NCBI GenBank assembly: GCA_938008665.1
Contig: CALLKA010000167.1
Span: 1-7,698 of the forward strand
DNA: 7,698 nucleotides
From: an uncultured Bacteroidota bacterium
GTDB lineage: Bacteria > Bacteroidota > Bacteroidia > Chitinophagales > Chitinophagaceae
Direction: 5' to 3'
The notes beneath the pieces were generated by a model. That model saw nothing but the letters and a program-made list of their open reading frames with translations. It was not told the origin of the DNA and did no database searches. Below, piece by piece: positions 1 through 6,078 of this stretch (positions within the stretch are counted from its first letter, which is position 1; each line of letters starts with the position of its first letter). Both the position numbers and the translations under genes were made by a program.

Positions 1-238
1 TTTGGATTTCAGTTCCTGCATATTTACCATACAAAACATTGTCACCAACTTTAACAGTTACTGGTTCGTCTTTTTTACCAGTTCCAGCAGCTAGAACAAC
101 TCCGCGTTGTGGTTTTTCTTTTGCAGTATCAGGGATAATGATTCCACCAGCTGATTTTTCTTCTGCAGCAGCAGGCATTACAATGACTCTGTCATGCAAA
201 GGCGTAATGTTTAATTTTTTAGCCGTAGTCTTAGCCAT
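1..238 (-). CDS. groES: Co-chaperonin GroES (Hsp10), 3' end cut by window edge
   Basis: GroES forms the heptameric lid of the GroEL chaperonin and closes the folding chamber in the cytoplasm. The 79 residues present begin MAKTTAKKLNITPLHDRV and contain the family's signatures in order: the N-terminal PLHDRVIV strand (about residues 13-20), the mobile loop with SAGGIIIPD (about 29-37), the KPQRGVV strand (about 42-48), and the VKVGDNVLYGKYAGTE segment (about 62-77). Full-length GroES is usually 90-100 residues, so only some 10-20 C-terminal residues are missing; groEL would be expected just beyond the left edge (inference). The ATG at 238 is chosen because it gives the standard N-terminus. No Shine-Dalgarno sequence is visible, which is normal for Bacteroidota. 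A candidate regulatory region lies at 285-328. The + strand reading frame over this gene is only a shadow. Confidence 0.97.
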   Translation of the reverse strand, partial: MAKTTAKKLNITPLHDRVIVMPAAAEEKSAGGIIIPDTAKEKPQRGVVLAAGTGKKDEPVTVKVGDNVLYGKYAGTEIQ

Positions 239-284
239 ATTTAATCGTTTTTTGGTTGTTTAATAATGTTATTGCCTATTAATA

Positions 285-301
285 ATCGATAACCGTGCCA
301 A
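285..301 (-). promoter_or_regulatory. Candidate sigma-54-like promoter for groES
   Basis: Read on the minus strand, positions 301-285 give TTGGCACGGTTATCGAT. The first eight bases match the sigma-54 -24 consensus (YTGGCACG) exactly. At the correct spacing the -12 part reads TCGAT against TTGCW, so the usual GC dinucleotide is GA. A start site about 12 bases further on would leave a leader of roughly 35 bases before the groES ATG. No TAnnTTTG housekeeping box is visible in this leader. The -24 match is seen directly; use by RpoN is inferred and weakened by the poor -12 half. Confidence 0.42.
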
Positions 302-328
302 TGACCTTTTTTCATATAGGATAGGTCA
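302..328. repeat. Inverted repeat TGACCT-N15-AGGTCA upstream of groES
   Basis: Perfect 6-bp arms at 302-307 (TGACCT) and 323-328 (AGGTCA) are separated by 15 bases. The inner arm directly abuts the TTGGCACG element of the candidate groES promoter. A dyad in that position could bind a regulator of the chaperonin operon, such as an activator or heat-shock regulator. The arms are short, so chance cannot be excluded. Confidence 0.4.
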
Positions 329-439
329 AATTTTCAGTTTATTGATAATTAAGGGCTTGGGGAAGCAAATCTATGCCTAAAAATGCATCTTAGGAACATG
401 ATAAAGGTAAAAAATGTCAGTTTTTATAAAATATTTAGA

Positions 440-447
440 TAGCTTTG
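440..447 (+). promoter_or_regulatory. Candidate nusB promoter, -7 box
   Basis: TAGCTTTG is a perfect match to the Bacteroidota housekeeping -7 box TAnnTTTG. It lies 22 bases before the nusB ATG, so transcription would start with a leader of roughly 15-20 bases. There is no clean TTG at the -33 position (about 417-421), only AT-rich sequence, so the box is supported by its match and position alone. Confidence 0.5.
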
Positions 448-469
448 CAGCCATTTAGCTCTTATAAAT

Positions 470-1384
470 ATGATGAACCGACGAAATATTAGGATTAAGG
501 TAATGCAAGTGTTGTATATGGTGGAAACCGAGACACAAGGTACCCCAGCAGGCTTACTCCAAAAGGAATTTGATAAAACAAGAAATTTGTTTGTTTTCTT
601 AGTTCATCTATTGCACCAAGTGGCATTATACGCCGAAGTGGAAGCTGGTCAAAGGGCTTCCAAAAATTTACCCAACGCATCTGATTTAACAGTCAATACC
701 AAATTGGCGGGTAATAGTATTGTATGGCAAACCATGGAGTCGGACAACTTTAAAAAGGCCATTGAAATTGTTAAACCTCAGCAGTGGATCCAGGATGATA
801 TTGTGAAATCTATTTTCAGATCATTATCTGAAACGCCCACTTATTTAAGTTATATCAATGAGCAAAGCAGAGATAAGGCGAAAGATAAAGACATTTTAAA
901 ATTTATTTTTGGTAACCTCATCATTGAATCTGATAATATACTTGAATATATAGCGGAACACTTTACCAATTGGGAGGACGAAGGGGATGTGATGATTGGG
1001 TTTATCATGAATTATTTACAAAAACCAAATTCGGTTGACTTTTTGGATTTGGTGGGAGATGAAAAAAATAAATTCGCAACTGATTTATTGAAAACAGCGA
1101 TTGATAAAAAAACAATCACGGAAGATATTATCAAGCCTAAATTGAATAATTGGGATCCAGAAAGAATTGCTATGATAGATATGATTCTATTGCGTTTGGG
1201 CGTATGTGAGCTTTTGTATTTTGATACGATTCCAACAAAAGTGACCATCAATGAATATATTGATTTGGGTAAGGAATACAGTACGGAGCAAAGTGGACAT
1301 TTTGTAAACGGTATTTTAGATAATATCCACAAGGAAATGGTTGCATCTGGTAAAATTCAAAAAATAAGCCATAAAAATAAATAA
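470..1384 (+). CDS. nusB: Transcription antitermination factor NusB, long Bacteroidota form
   Basis: NusB binds boxA RNA together with S10 (NusE) and helps RNA polymerase read through rRNA operons; it acts in the cytoplasm. The 304-residue product starts MMNRRNIRIKVMQVLY, matching the RRxxRxxxxQxLY N-terminal helix of the family. Its C-terminal part (about 227-286) carries the conserved NusB core: NWDPERIAMIDMILLRLG, then the ELLYFDTIPTKVTINEYIDL stretch, and a GHFVNGILDNI end. The stretch between (about 20-225) is far longer than in the roughly 140-residue enterobacterial protein; this elongated architecture is known for Bacteroidota. Its middle has no motif I can assign. The first of two adjacent ATGs is chosen because it aligns with MxxRRN starts of relatives; 473 is equally possible. 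No terminator is visible between it and yajC. Confidence 0.95.
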   Translation: MMNRRNIRIKVMQVLYMVETETQGTPAGLLQKEFDKTRNLFVFLVHLLHQVALYAEVEAGQRASKNLPNASDLTVNTKLAGNSIVWQTMESDNFKKAIEIVKPQQWIQDDIVKSIFRSLSETPTYLSYINEQSRDKAKDKDILKFIFGNLIIESDNILEYIAEHFTNWEDEGDVMIGFIMNYLQKPNSVDFLDLVGDEKNKFATDLLKTAIDKKTITEDIIKPKLNNWDPERIAMIDMILLRLGVCELLYFDTIPTKVTINEYIDLGKEYSTEQSGHFVNGILDNIHKEMVASGKIQKISHKNK

Positions 1385-1406
1385 CATATAATTAGCAAAC
1401 AGTAAG

Positions 1407-1435
1407 TTGAATTAAGCGGTTTGCCCATATATTTG
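1407..1435 (+). promoter_or_regulatory. yajC promoter (TTG-N18-TATATTTG)
   Basis: A -33 TTG at 1407-1409 and a perfect -7 box TATATTTG at 1428-1435 are separated by 18 bases, the spacing expected of a Bacteroidota sigma-ABfr promoter. It lies in the 95-bp gap between nusB and yajC and predicts a leader of about 35-40 A/T-rich bases. This is the best-formed promoter in the window and suggests yajC can be transcribed independently of nusB. Confidence 0.68.
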
Positions 1436-1479
1436 TAATAACAGAAAAAATTAATATTTAAAATTTTAAAAATAAAAAC

Positions 1480-1785
1480 ATGACACAAATTTTGTTACAA
1501 GCACCACAAGGTGGCGGAACTTTCCAATTAGTAATGTTGGGTGGAATTATTTTAGTTTTTTGGTTTTTCATGATTCGTCCACAAGCTAAAAAAGCAAAGG
1601 AGCAAAAAAAGTTTATTGATACTATGCAAAAAGGAGATAAGGTAGTGACTATTGCAGGAATACATGGTGTAATCAATAAGGTGAATGAAGATAATACCAT
1701 ACAATTAGAAGTTAGCCCTGGTTCTTATTTGAAAATTGAAAGATCATCTATCAGTTTAGAGTGGTCTCAGGCGCAAAACAAATAA
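1480..1785 (+). CDS. yajC: Preprotein translocase subunit YajC
   Basis: YajC is a small inner-membrane protein that associates with SecDF and the SecYEG translocon; it is accessory to protein export. The 101-residue product has the family layout: a short N-terminus with a GGG stretch (about 11-13), one transmembrane helix (about 15-32), then the basic MIRPQAKKAKEQKKF segment (31-45) and the cytoplasmic KGDKVVTIAGIHGVI motif (51-65). Length is typical for YajC. The ATG at 1480 places the helix correctly and lies 44 bases after a strong promoter box. A rho-independent terminator follows 23 bases after the stop. Confidence 0.96.
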   Translation: MTQILLQAPQGGGTFQLVMLGGIILVFWFFMIRPQAKKAKEQKKFIDTMQKGDKVVTIAGIHGVINKVNEDNTIQLEVSPGSYLKIERSSISLEWSQAQNK

Positions 1786-1808
1786 AACATTTGTTAAAGT
1801 AAAAATTC

Positions 1809-1843
1809 AATCCGAAATTGGGGTAACTAATTTCGGATTTTTT
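1809..1843 (+). terminator. Rho-independent terminator after yajC, touching the coaE start
   Basis: Perfect 11-bp arms AATCCGAAATT (1809-1819) and AATTTCGGATT (1829-1839) enclose a 9-base loop and are followed by a T-run ending at 1843; six Ts (1838-1843) directly precede the coaE ATG at 1844. The T-rich tail is on the + strand side, so it would end yajC transcripts. Because it ends at base -1 of coaE, it may also act as an attenuator or fold over the coaE start. Confidence 0.85.
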
Positions 1844-2443
1844 ATGCCTATCATGATCGGACTTACGGGGGGAATAGGTGCTGGCAAAACAATGGTTGCC
1901 GATGTTTTTGCAGCCATGGGTATTCCTGTTTTTAATGCAGATAATGCAGCTAAGGAATTAATGCAAAATAGTCCCGTAATTAAGGAACAATTAATAAAGC
2001 AATTTGGAGATAATGTTTATGAAGATGGAATTTTAAATAAATCCTATTTGGCATCAGTTGTTTTTTCAGATGCATATCAATTAGAATTATTAAATGCCAT
2101 TGTGCATCCAGTGACCATTCAAGCAGCTTGGGATTGGGCTAAGTTGCAAACAGCAGCGTATGTAATTAAAGAGGCAGCATTATTGTTTGAGTCCAATGCA
2201 GTGGAAGGTTTGGATTATGTGATTGGCGTTACCGCGCCTTTAGCTATTCGCAAACAAAGGGTGATGGCGCGCGATCAAACTACTCAAGAGGAAGTTGAAA
2301 AAAGAATGCGTAATCAAATAAGTGATACCATTAAAATGCGTTTGTGTGATGCAGTTATCGTGAATGATAATGTCCAATTGATTATACCACAGGTATTGAA
2401 AATACATGAAATGATATTGACGAAGCTGAGGAGCAGTATTTAA
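1844..2443 (+). CDS. coaE: Dephospho-CoA kinase
   Basis: CoaE catalyses the last step of coenzyme A synthesis, ATP-dependent phosphorylation of the 3'-hydroxyl of dephospho-CoA. The 199-residue product has the P-loop GGIGAGKT at 9-16, the FNADNAAKEL segment with Asp33 corresponding to the family's DAD motif, LNAIVHPV at 83-90 (LxxIxHP motif), KEAALLFES at 109-117 (the family's PLLFE region), the LID-region RDQTTQEEVEKRMRNQ (143-158) and CDAVIVND (168-175). Length is normal. The start at 1844 gives the same spacing to the P-loop as in E. coli CoaE; the alternative ATG at 1853 would remove three residues and move the start nine bases away from the terminator. No separate promoter is evident, so expression probably depends on read-through from yajC or an unseen promoter. 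Confidence 0.97.
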   Translation: MPIMIGLTGGIGAGKTMVADVFAAMGIPVFNADNAAKELMQNSPVIKEQLIKQFGDNVYEDGILNKSYLASVVFSDAYQLELLNAIVHPVTIQAAWDWAKLQTAAYVIKEAALLFESNAVEGLDYVIGVTAPLAIRKQRVMARDQTTQEEVEKRMRNQISDTIKMRLCDAVIVNDNVQLIIPQVLKIHEMILTKLRSSI

Positions 2444-2458
2444 TTACTTAATAATAAT

Positions 2459-3415
2459 TTATTCCTTTTCAATTTTGTAACACCATCTTTTTAATCGACC
2501 TTCAAAATCGAATGGGGTAGTGGCTTTGGTAATATCTTTAATTAATTTACTCTTTATACTTTCGGTATCAATAATGAATTGTGTATAGTTGGTGCTAAAA
2601 AATAATATCCCCCCTGGTTTCATTGCTTTTAGCATATCGTTAATCAAAATAACATGATCTCTTTGGATATCTAATATATCCTTCATTCTTTTACTATTAC
2701 TAAAAGTAGGCGGATCCATAATCACTAAGTCAAAATAGTTGGCAGGTAATGTTTTTAAATATTGCTTAACATCCGCATGCACAAAATGGTAAGTATTGTT
2801 ATTTTTTAATTGATTAAGTGCAAAATTATCCTCACTCCATTTTAAATAGGTTTTCGATAAATCAACTGAGGTGACTGATGCTGCGCCTGCATTTGCAGCA
2901 TACACCGAAAATGAGCTTGTATAACTAAATAGGTTAAGGACATTTTTATCCTTACTTATTTCACTGAACATTTTTCTGGTAATGCGATGATCCAAGAAAA
3001 GCCCAGTATCTAAATAATCAGTAAGATTTACCATAAACTTTAAACCTTCTTCCTGCACTGTTATAATTTTAGATGCAACGACTGCTTCTTCTTTTTCGTA
3101 TTGTCCTTCTCTGTGGGACATTCTTTTACGAACACGCAAATACATTTTTTCCAATGGTACTTGGGTCATTTCAGAAATGATATTTTTACAACCAATCAGC
3201 CAAGCATCATGATCTTCGTCGCTCATGCCATGACGGCGATTGTATTCGGCAATATAAATGTAGTCCTCGTATAGTTCAATGCAGATAGGAAATTCGGGTA
3301 AATCATGGTCATACAAACGCCAACAAGTGATATTTTGTCGCTTGGCTTGTTTGGATCGATGCTTATAATTCTTTAGCAATCGATTATTGAACATCTCATA
3401 TTTCTCTACACTCAT
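2459..3415 (-). CDS. rlmK: Stand-alone RlmK-type 23S rRNA methyltransferase (m7G2069 family)
   Basis: The 318-residue product resembles the C-terminal RlmK half of E. coli RlmKL, which makes 7-methylguanosine at G2069 of 23S rRNA using SAM. Shared features (numbered from the ATG at 3415) are MFNNRLLKNYKHRSKQAKR near the N-terminus, NLTDYLDTGLFLDHR (130-144), SAM motif I LNLFSYTSSFSV (160-171), the acidic residue Asp185 in SVDLSKTYL, the catalytic-loop motif DPPTFSNSKRM (234-244) and KPGG (266-269). There is no THUMP or RlmL half, so it is a single-function enzyme; the m2G2445 activity must be encoded elsewhere. Motif I carries Ser where E. coli has Gly (FSYTS for FSYTG). A TTG at 3442 could extend the frame by nine codons but lies in the terminator T-run, so ATG 3415 is preferred. 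It converges on coaE. RlmI-type C5 methylation is a less likely alternative. Confidence 0.85.
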   Translation of the reverse strand: MSVEKYEMFNNRLLKNYKHRSKQAKRQNITCWRLYDHDLPEFPICIELYEDYIYIAEYNRRHGMSDEDHDAWLIGCKNIISEMTQVPLEKMYLRVRKRMSHREGQYEKEEAVVASKIITVQEEGLKFMVNLTDYLDTGLFLDHRITRKMFSEISKDKNVLNLFSYTSSFSVYAANAGAASVTSVDLSKTYLKWSEDNFALNQLKNNNTYHFVHADVKQYLKTLPANYFDLVIMDPPTFSNSKRMKDILDIQRDHVILINDMLKAMKPGGILFFSTNYTQFIIDTESIKSKLIKDITKATTPFDFEGRLKRWCYKIEKE

Positions 3416-3440
3416 ATTTATAATCCCTATTTCACTTAAC

Positions 3441-3473
3441 AAAAAAAAGAAGCGTTAGTTTGGTAACGCTTCT
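3441..3473 (-). terminator. Rho-independent terminator downstream of aspC
   Basis: On the minus strand a perfect 10-bp stem (arms at 3464-3473 and 3448-3457, AGAAGCGTTA and its complement) with a 6-base loop is followed by a run of eight Ts (3448-3441). This ends leftward transcription from aspC. The rlmK ATG lies only 25 bases further on, with no recognisable promoter in between. Confidence 0.88.
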
Positions 3474-3498
3474 AAAATTAATATATTTAAAATGAATT

Positions 3499-3513
3499 GT
3501 ACTTATCAAGTAC
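3499..3513 (-). repeat. Small hairpin just after aspC
   Basis: GTACTT and AAGTAC form a 6-bp stem with a 3-base loop, 12 bases after the aspC stop and upstream of the main terminator. It has no T-run of its own. It may stabilise the 3' end of the aspC transcript, or be chance. Confidence 0.3.
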
Positions 3514-3525
3514 CAATATTTGTTC

Positions 3526-4716
3526 TTATCTCAATTTTGCTAATGCATCTGCGATTCTAGCCCAAGCCTTTTCAATATTTGGCATACTATTCGCAAATGA
3601 AAAGCGAACACAATTAGGTTCTCCAAAAGCATCACCCATTACTGATGATACATTGGCAGTGTTTAATAAATACATGCTAAAGTCGGGGGCATTGGTAATG
3701 GTTTGTGTACCATCTGACTTTCCATAATAGTTGCTAACATCAGGGAAAACATAAAATGCGCCTTGCGGTGCAAAACATTTAAAACCAGGAATATTATTCA
3801 CTAGGGCCAAAGTTTTTTCGCGTCTTCTTGTAAATTCTTCAGTCATTTCAATAGAAGGTTTTAAATCACCTACCAAAGCAGTCACAGCCGCTTTTTGTGT
3901 AATTGAACAAGTACCTGAAGTGAATTGACCTTGTAGTTTTTCCATTCCTTTGGCAATCGCAACATTAGAAGCAGTATATCCTAAGCGCCAACCGGTCATG
4001 GCAAAACCTTTACTTAAACCATTAATCACCACTACCTGATCTTTGATAAAGTCAAATTGAGCAATACTTTCATGCTTGCCTACAAAGTTGATATATTCAT
4101 AAATTTCGTCAGATAAAATAGTGATTCCTGGATACTTCTTAAATAAATTGGCCAACGCTTCTAATTCATCCTTGCTATATACAGCACCAGATGGATTACA
4201 AGGAGATGAAAACATAAATACCTTGGTGTTTGGCGTGATGGCTGCTTCCACTTGCGCAGGGTTCACTTTAAATCCATCTTCCACCGTGCTTCTGATTTCA
4301 ACCACTTTACCACGGGCAATTTTAACTAACTCAGAGTAAGTTACCCAATATGGAGTTGGAATGATTACTTCATCGCCTTCATCCACCAACGCTAAAATTG
4401 CATTCGCTAAACTTTGTTTCGCCCCAGTGGAAGTAACAATATTTTCAGGCTTATAATCTAAGTTGTTGTCTCTTTTTAATTTACTGCAAACCGCTTCTCT
4501 TAAATCAGCAAAACCTGCAACAGGGGTATAGTGACTCCAGTTATCATTGATTGCTTTAATCGCTGCATCCTTGATATGTTGTGGTGTGTCAAAATCAGGC
4601 TCACCTAAGCTTAAGTCAATGACATCAATACCTTGTGCTCTTAATTCACGACCTAATTTGGCCATTTTTAAAGTTTCAGGCTCACTAAATCTGTCTAATA
4701 AGGAAGATAATTGCAT
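3526..4716 (-). CDS. aspC: Aspartate aminotransferase, class I subgroup Ib (PLP-dependent)
   Basis: This cytoplasmic PLP enzyme transfers the amino group between aspartate and 2-oxoglutarate; some Ib enzymes also act on prephenate, which the sequence alone does not settle. The 396-residue length is typical. Visible motifs in order: SLGEPDFDTP (36-45), YTPVAGFADLREAV (63-76), the cofactor-phosphate loop TSTGAKQ (95-101), PTPYWVTY (120-127) with Tyr123 and Trp124, SSPCNPSGAVY (170-180) with Asn174, LSDEIYEYI (201-209) with Asp203 and Tyr206, the Schiff-base lysine Lys236 in NGLSKGFAMTGWRLGY (232-247) with Arg244, and the substrate-carboxylate arginine Arg371 in VRFSFA. The ATG at 4716 gives the usual N-terminus. 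It is followed by a strong terminator and preceded by a 98-bp gap holding a direct repeat, so it is probably its own transcription unit. Other aminotransferase specificities are possible. Confidence 0.92.
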   Translation of the reverse strand: MQLSSLLDRFSEPETLKMAKLGRELRAQGIDVIDLSLGEPDFDTPQHIKDAAIKAINDNWSHYTPVAGFADLREAVCSKLKRDNNLDYKPENIVTSTGAKQSLANAILALVDEGDEVIIPTPYWVTYSELVKIARGKVVEIRSTVEDGFKVNPAQVEAAITPNTKVFMFSSPCNPSGAVYSKDELEALANLFKKYPGITILSDEIYEYINFVGKHESIAQFDFIKDQVVVINGLSKGFAMTGWRLGYTASNVAIAKGMEKLQGQFTSGTCSITQKAAVTALVGDLKPSIEMTEEFTRRREKTLALVNNIPGFKCFAPQGAFYVFPDVSNYYGKSDGTQTITNAPDFSMYLLNTANVSSVMGDAFGEPNCVRFSFANSMPNIEKAWARIADALAKLR

Positions 4717-4740
4717 AATTAAATATTTGATTCAACAAAT

Positions 4741-4759
4741 TTCGCAAATAATTCGCAAA
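4741..4759. repeat. Tandem direct repeat TTCGCAAA upstream of aspC
   Basis: TTCGCAAA occurs at 4741-4748 and again at 4752-4759, an 11-base period, close to one helical turn. It lies 25 bases before the aspC ATG (on the minus strand, TTTGCGAA twice). It could be a two-site operator or part of the promoter. No clean TAnnTTTG box was found in this gap. Confidence 0.35.
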
Positions 4760-4814
4760 CGATTGTCAGTTTATCGCTTGTAATTCAATTAAATTATTCA
4801 GTGGGTGTTAATAT

Positions 4815-6077
4815 CTATTTTATTGGACCTAATAGGTTGTCAAAATTTGGCCTAAAGTCTCTTTTTCGGCTAAGCTCATAGTTGTAGATGGTATTGCCTA
4901 GGTTTTTCATGAATGGAAGCCCAATGGTTCTATAATCATAGGTATTGTCATTTAAAATGCCGTCTGCGTTAACATAAATAACCGCACTCAGCATGAATTC
5001 CACTTTGGCGTCTGTATCAATAATATAGGTGTTGTCCAATAAAAAGCCATAGGCATCACCTGCCTTACTAAATATTTTTATATTGGATGGTATAGGACCT
5101 TTCTCTGAACCTAACATTATAAATTTAGCATAAGCTGGATAATACTCGGAACTATCATAGGTTGGGTAACTTGATTCCGTTGGGGTGGTATGCATCCATT
5201 GTAATAAAAAATTACGATCCTCATTGCTTAAATTAAATCTCTGCTTTTTGGGCATTTGATCTGGGAAAATAACCGATTGCATAATGTGGTGTAAATCACT
5301 TAAGCTAATTCTGTTTTTTTCTGAGAAATTAAGCGGCGCATTAATTAAGGAATCTTGACCATTCAAATAGCCATTACCAATCAAAACATTATAGTAGGGT
5401 AGTTTGCTAGTATTATTTTGCGCTGGTTGTGTATAAATTAATTTATTGTTGGCGTCATAAAATTGCACTGACTGTGTTTGTCTGTTTTCCAATGGGGTAC
5501 GACCAAGTTCAAGTCGGTTTCTAATATAAACTTCGGGATACCCTTTGTTGGCTAATTGGGAGTGAATATACTCCTGGCCTAAAAATTCATATAAACGATT
5601 TGCTGCATTATTATCACTGACCACTAAAACTTCTTTGATGGCTTGCTCAATAGTTTGGCGACCATCAATTGCATAAGGATTATTATAGATGATTTCCTGC
5701 CGAGCAGTTACACTATCATATATTGCAGTGGTTGCCTTATTGAGTCCTGTAATTTTTAAATCGTTTAATTTTTCAAGTGCTAAAACTGATAAAGGAAATT
5801 TAACAGTACTCGCAGGATAAAAATATTCATTAGGGTTTAAACGGTAGCTGTAGTCTTTAAAATGAGGAATGTTATTTTTATCCCTATTAATTTGCGTATA
5901 TAAAATTTGAATACGATACTGTCCAGGATCAGCCAATAAGGAGGCGTAGTTATTGGGGTTTTGCTTCATTAATGCAACCAACAAAGAATCATTAGCTCCA
6001 ATATTGTTTTGCGCTTGCATATTTGCGCAATTAAAAAAGAAAAATAGCAAGCCCAAATAAAATATTTTTTTAAACAT
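4815..6077 (-). CDS. Exported serine hydrolase, class A beta-lactamase-like fold
   Basis: The 420-residue product begins with a basic and strongly hydrophobic export signal (MFKKIFYLGLLFFFFNCA, 1-18). Cleavage could be type I near QAQ (21-23) or, less canonically, lipoprotein-type at Cys17. The mature part carries the serine penicillin-recognising motifs: STVK at 90-93 (SxxK, Ser90 nucleophile, Lys93), SDN at 154-156, and KAG at 338-340 in place of KTG. Glu190 in NRLEL sits at about the spacing expected of the class A general base, but the surrounding omega-loop sequence is not canonical. The protein is about 130 residues longer than a class A beta-lactamase, with the extra length mainly between the omega-loop region and KAG. 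It likely acts in the periplasm on peptidoglycan or another substrate; true beta-lactamase activity is uncertain. The start lies one base after the mqnE stop, which implies co-transcription and probably translational coupling. Confidence 0.8.
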   Translation of the reverse strand: MFKKIFYLGLLFFFFNCANMQAQNNIGANDSLLVALMKQNPNNYASLLADPGQYRIQILYTQINRDKNNIPHFKDYSYRLNPNEYFYPASTVKFPLSVLALEKLNDLKITGLNKATTAIYDSVTARQEIIYNNPYAIDGRQTIEQAIKEVLVVSDNNAANRLYEFLGQEYIHSQLANKGYPEVYIRNRLELGRTPLENRQTQSVQFYDANNKLIYTQPAQNNTSKLPYYNVLIGNGYLNGQDSLINAPLNFSEKNRISLSDLHHIMQSVIFPDQMPKKQRFNLSNEDRNFLLQWMHTTPTESSYPTYDSSEYYPAYAKFIMLGSEKGPIPSNIKIFSKAGDAYGFLLDNTYIIDTDAKVEFMLSAVIYVNADGILNDNTYDYRTIGLPFMKNLGNTIYNYELSRKRDFRPNFDNLLGPIK

Positions 6078-6078
6078 C

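Noticed and set aside
39..263. Open frame on the + strand at the left edge
   Set aside because: It is antisense to groES, whose minus-strand translation matches the GroES family along its full visible length.
373..393. Six-codon ORF upstream of nusB, considered as a leader peptide
   Set aside because: It lies upstream of the predicted nusB -7 box, lacks a run of any one amino acid, and is short enough to be chance.
1809..1839. Reading the yajC-coaE hairpin as a riboswitch
   Set aside because: It is a single simple stem-loop with a T-run and no aptamer-sized structured region upstream; a plain terminator or attenuator explains it.
2444..2458. Possible bidirectional terminator between convergent coaE and rlmK
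   Set aside because: The 15-base gap and its flanks are AT-rich but form no stable stem, so no hairpin terminator can be supported.
3416..3442. Nine-codon N-terminal extension of rlmK from a TTG start
   Set aside because: The TTG lies at the end of the aspC terminator T-run, and the ATG at 3415 still leaves the whole RlmK-like region intact.
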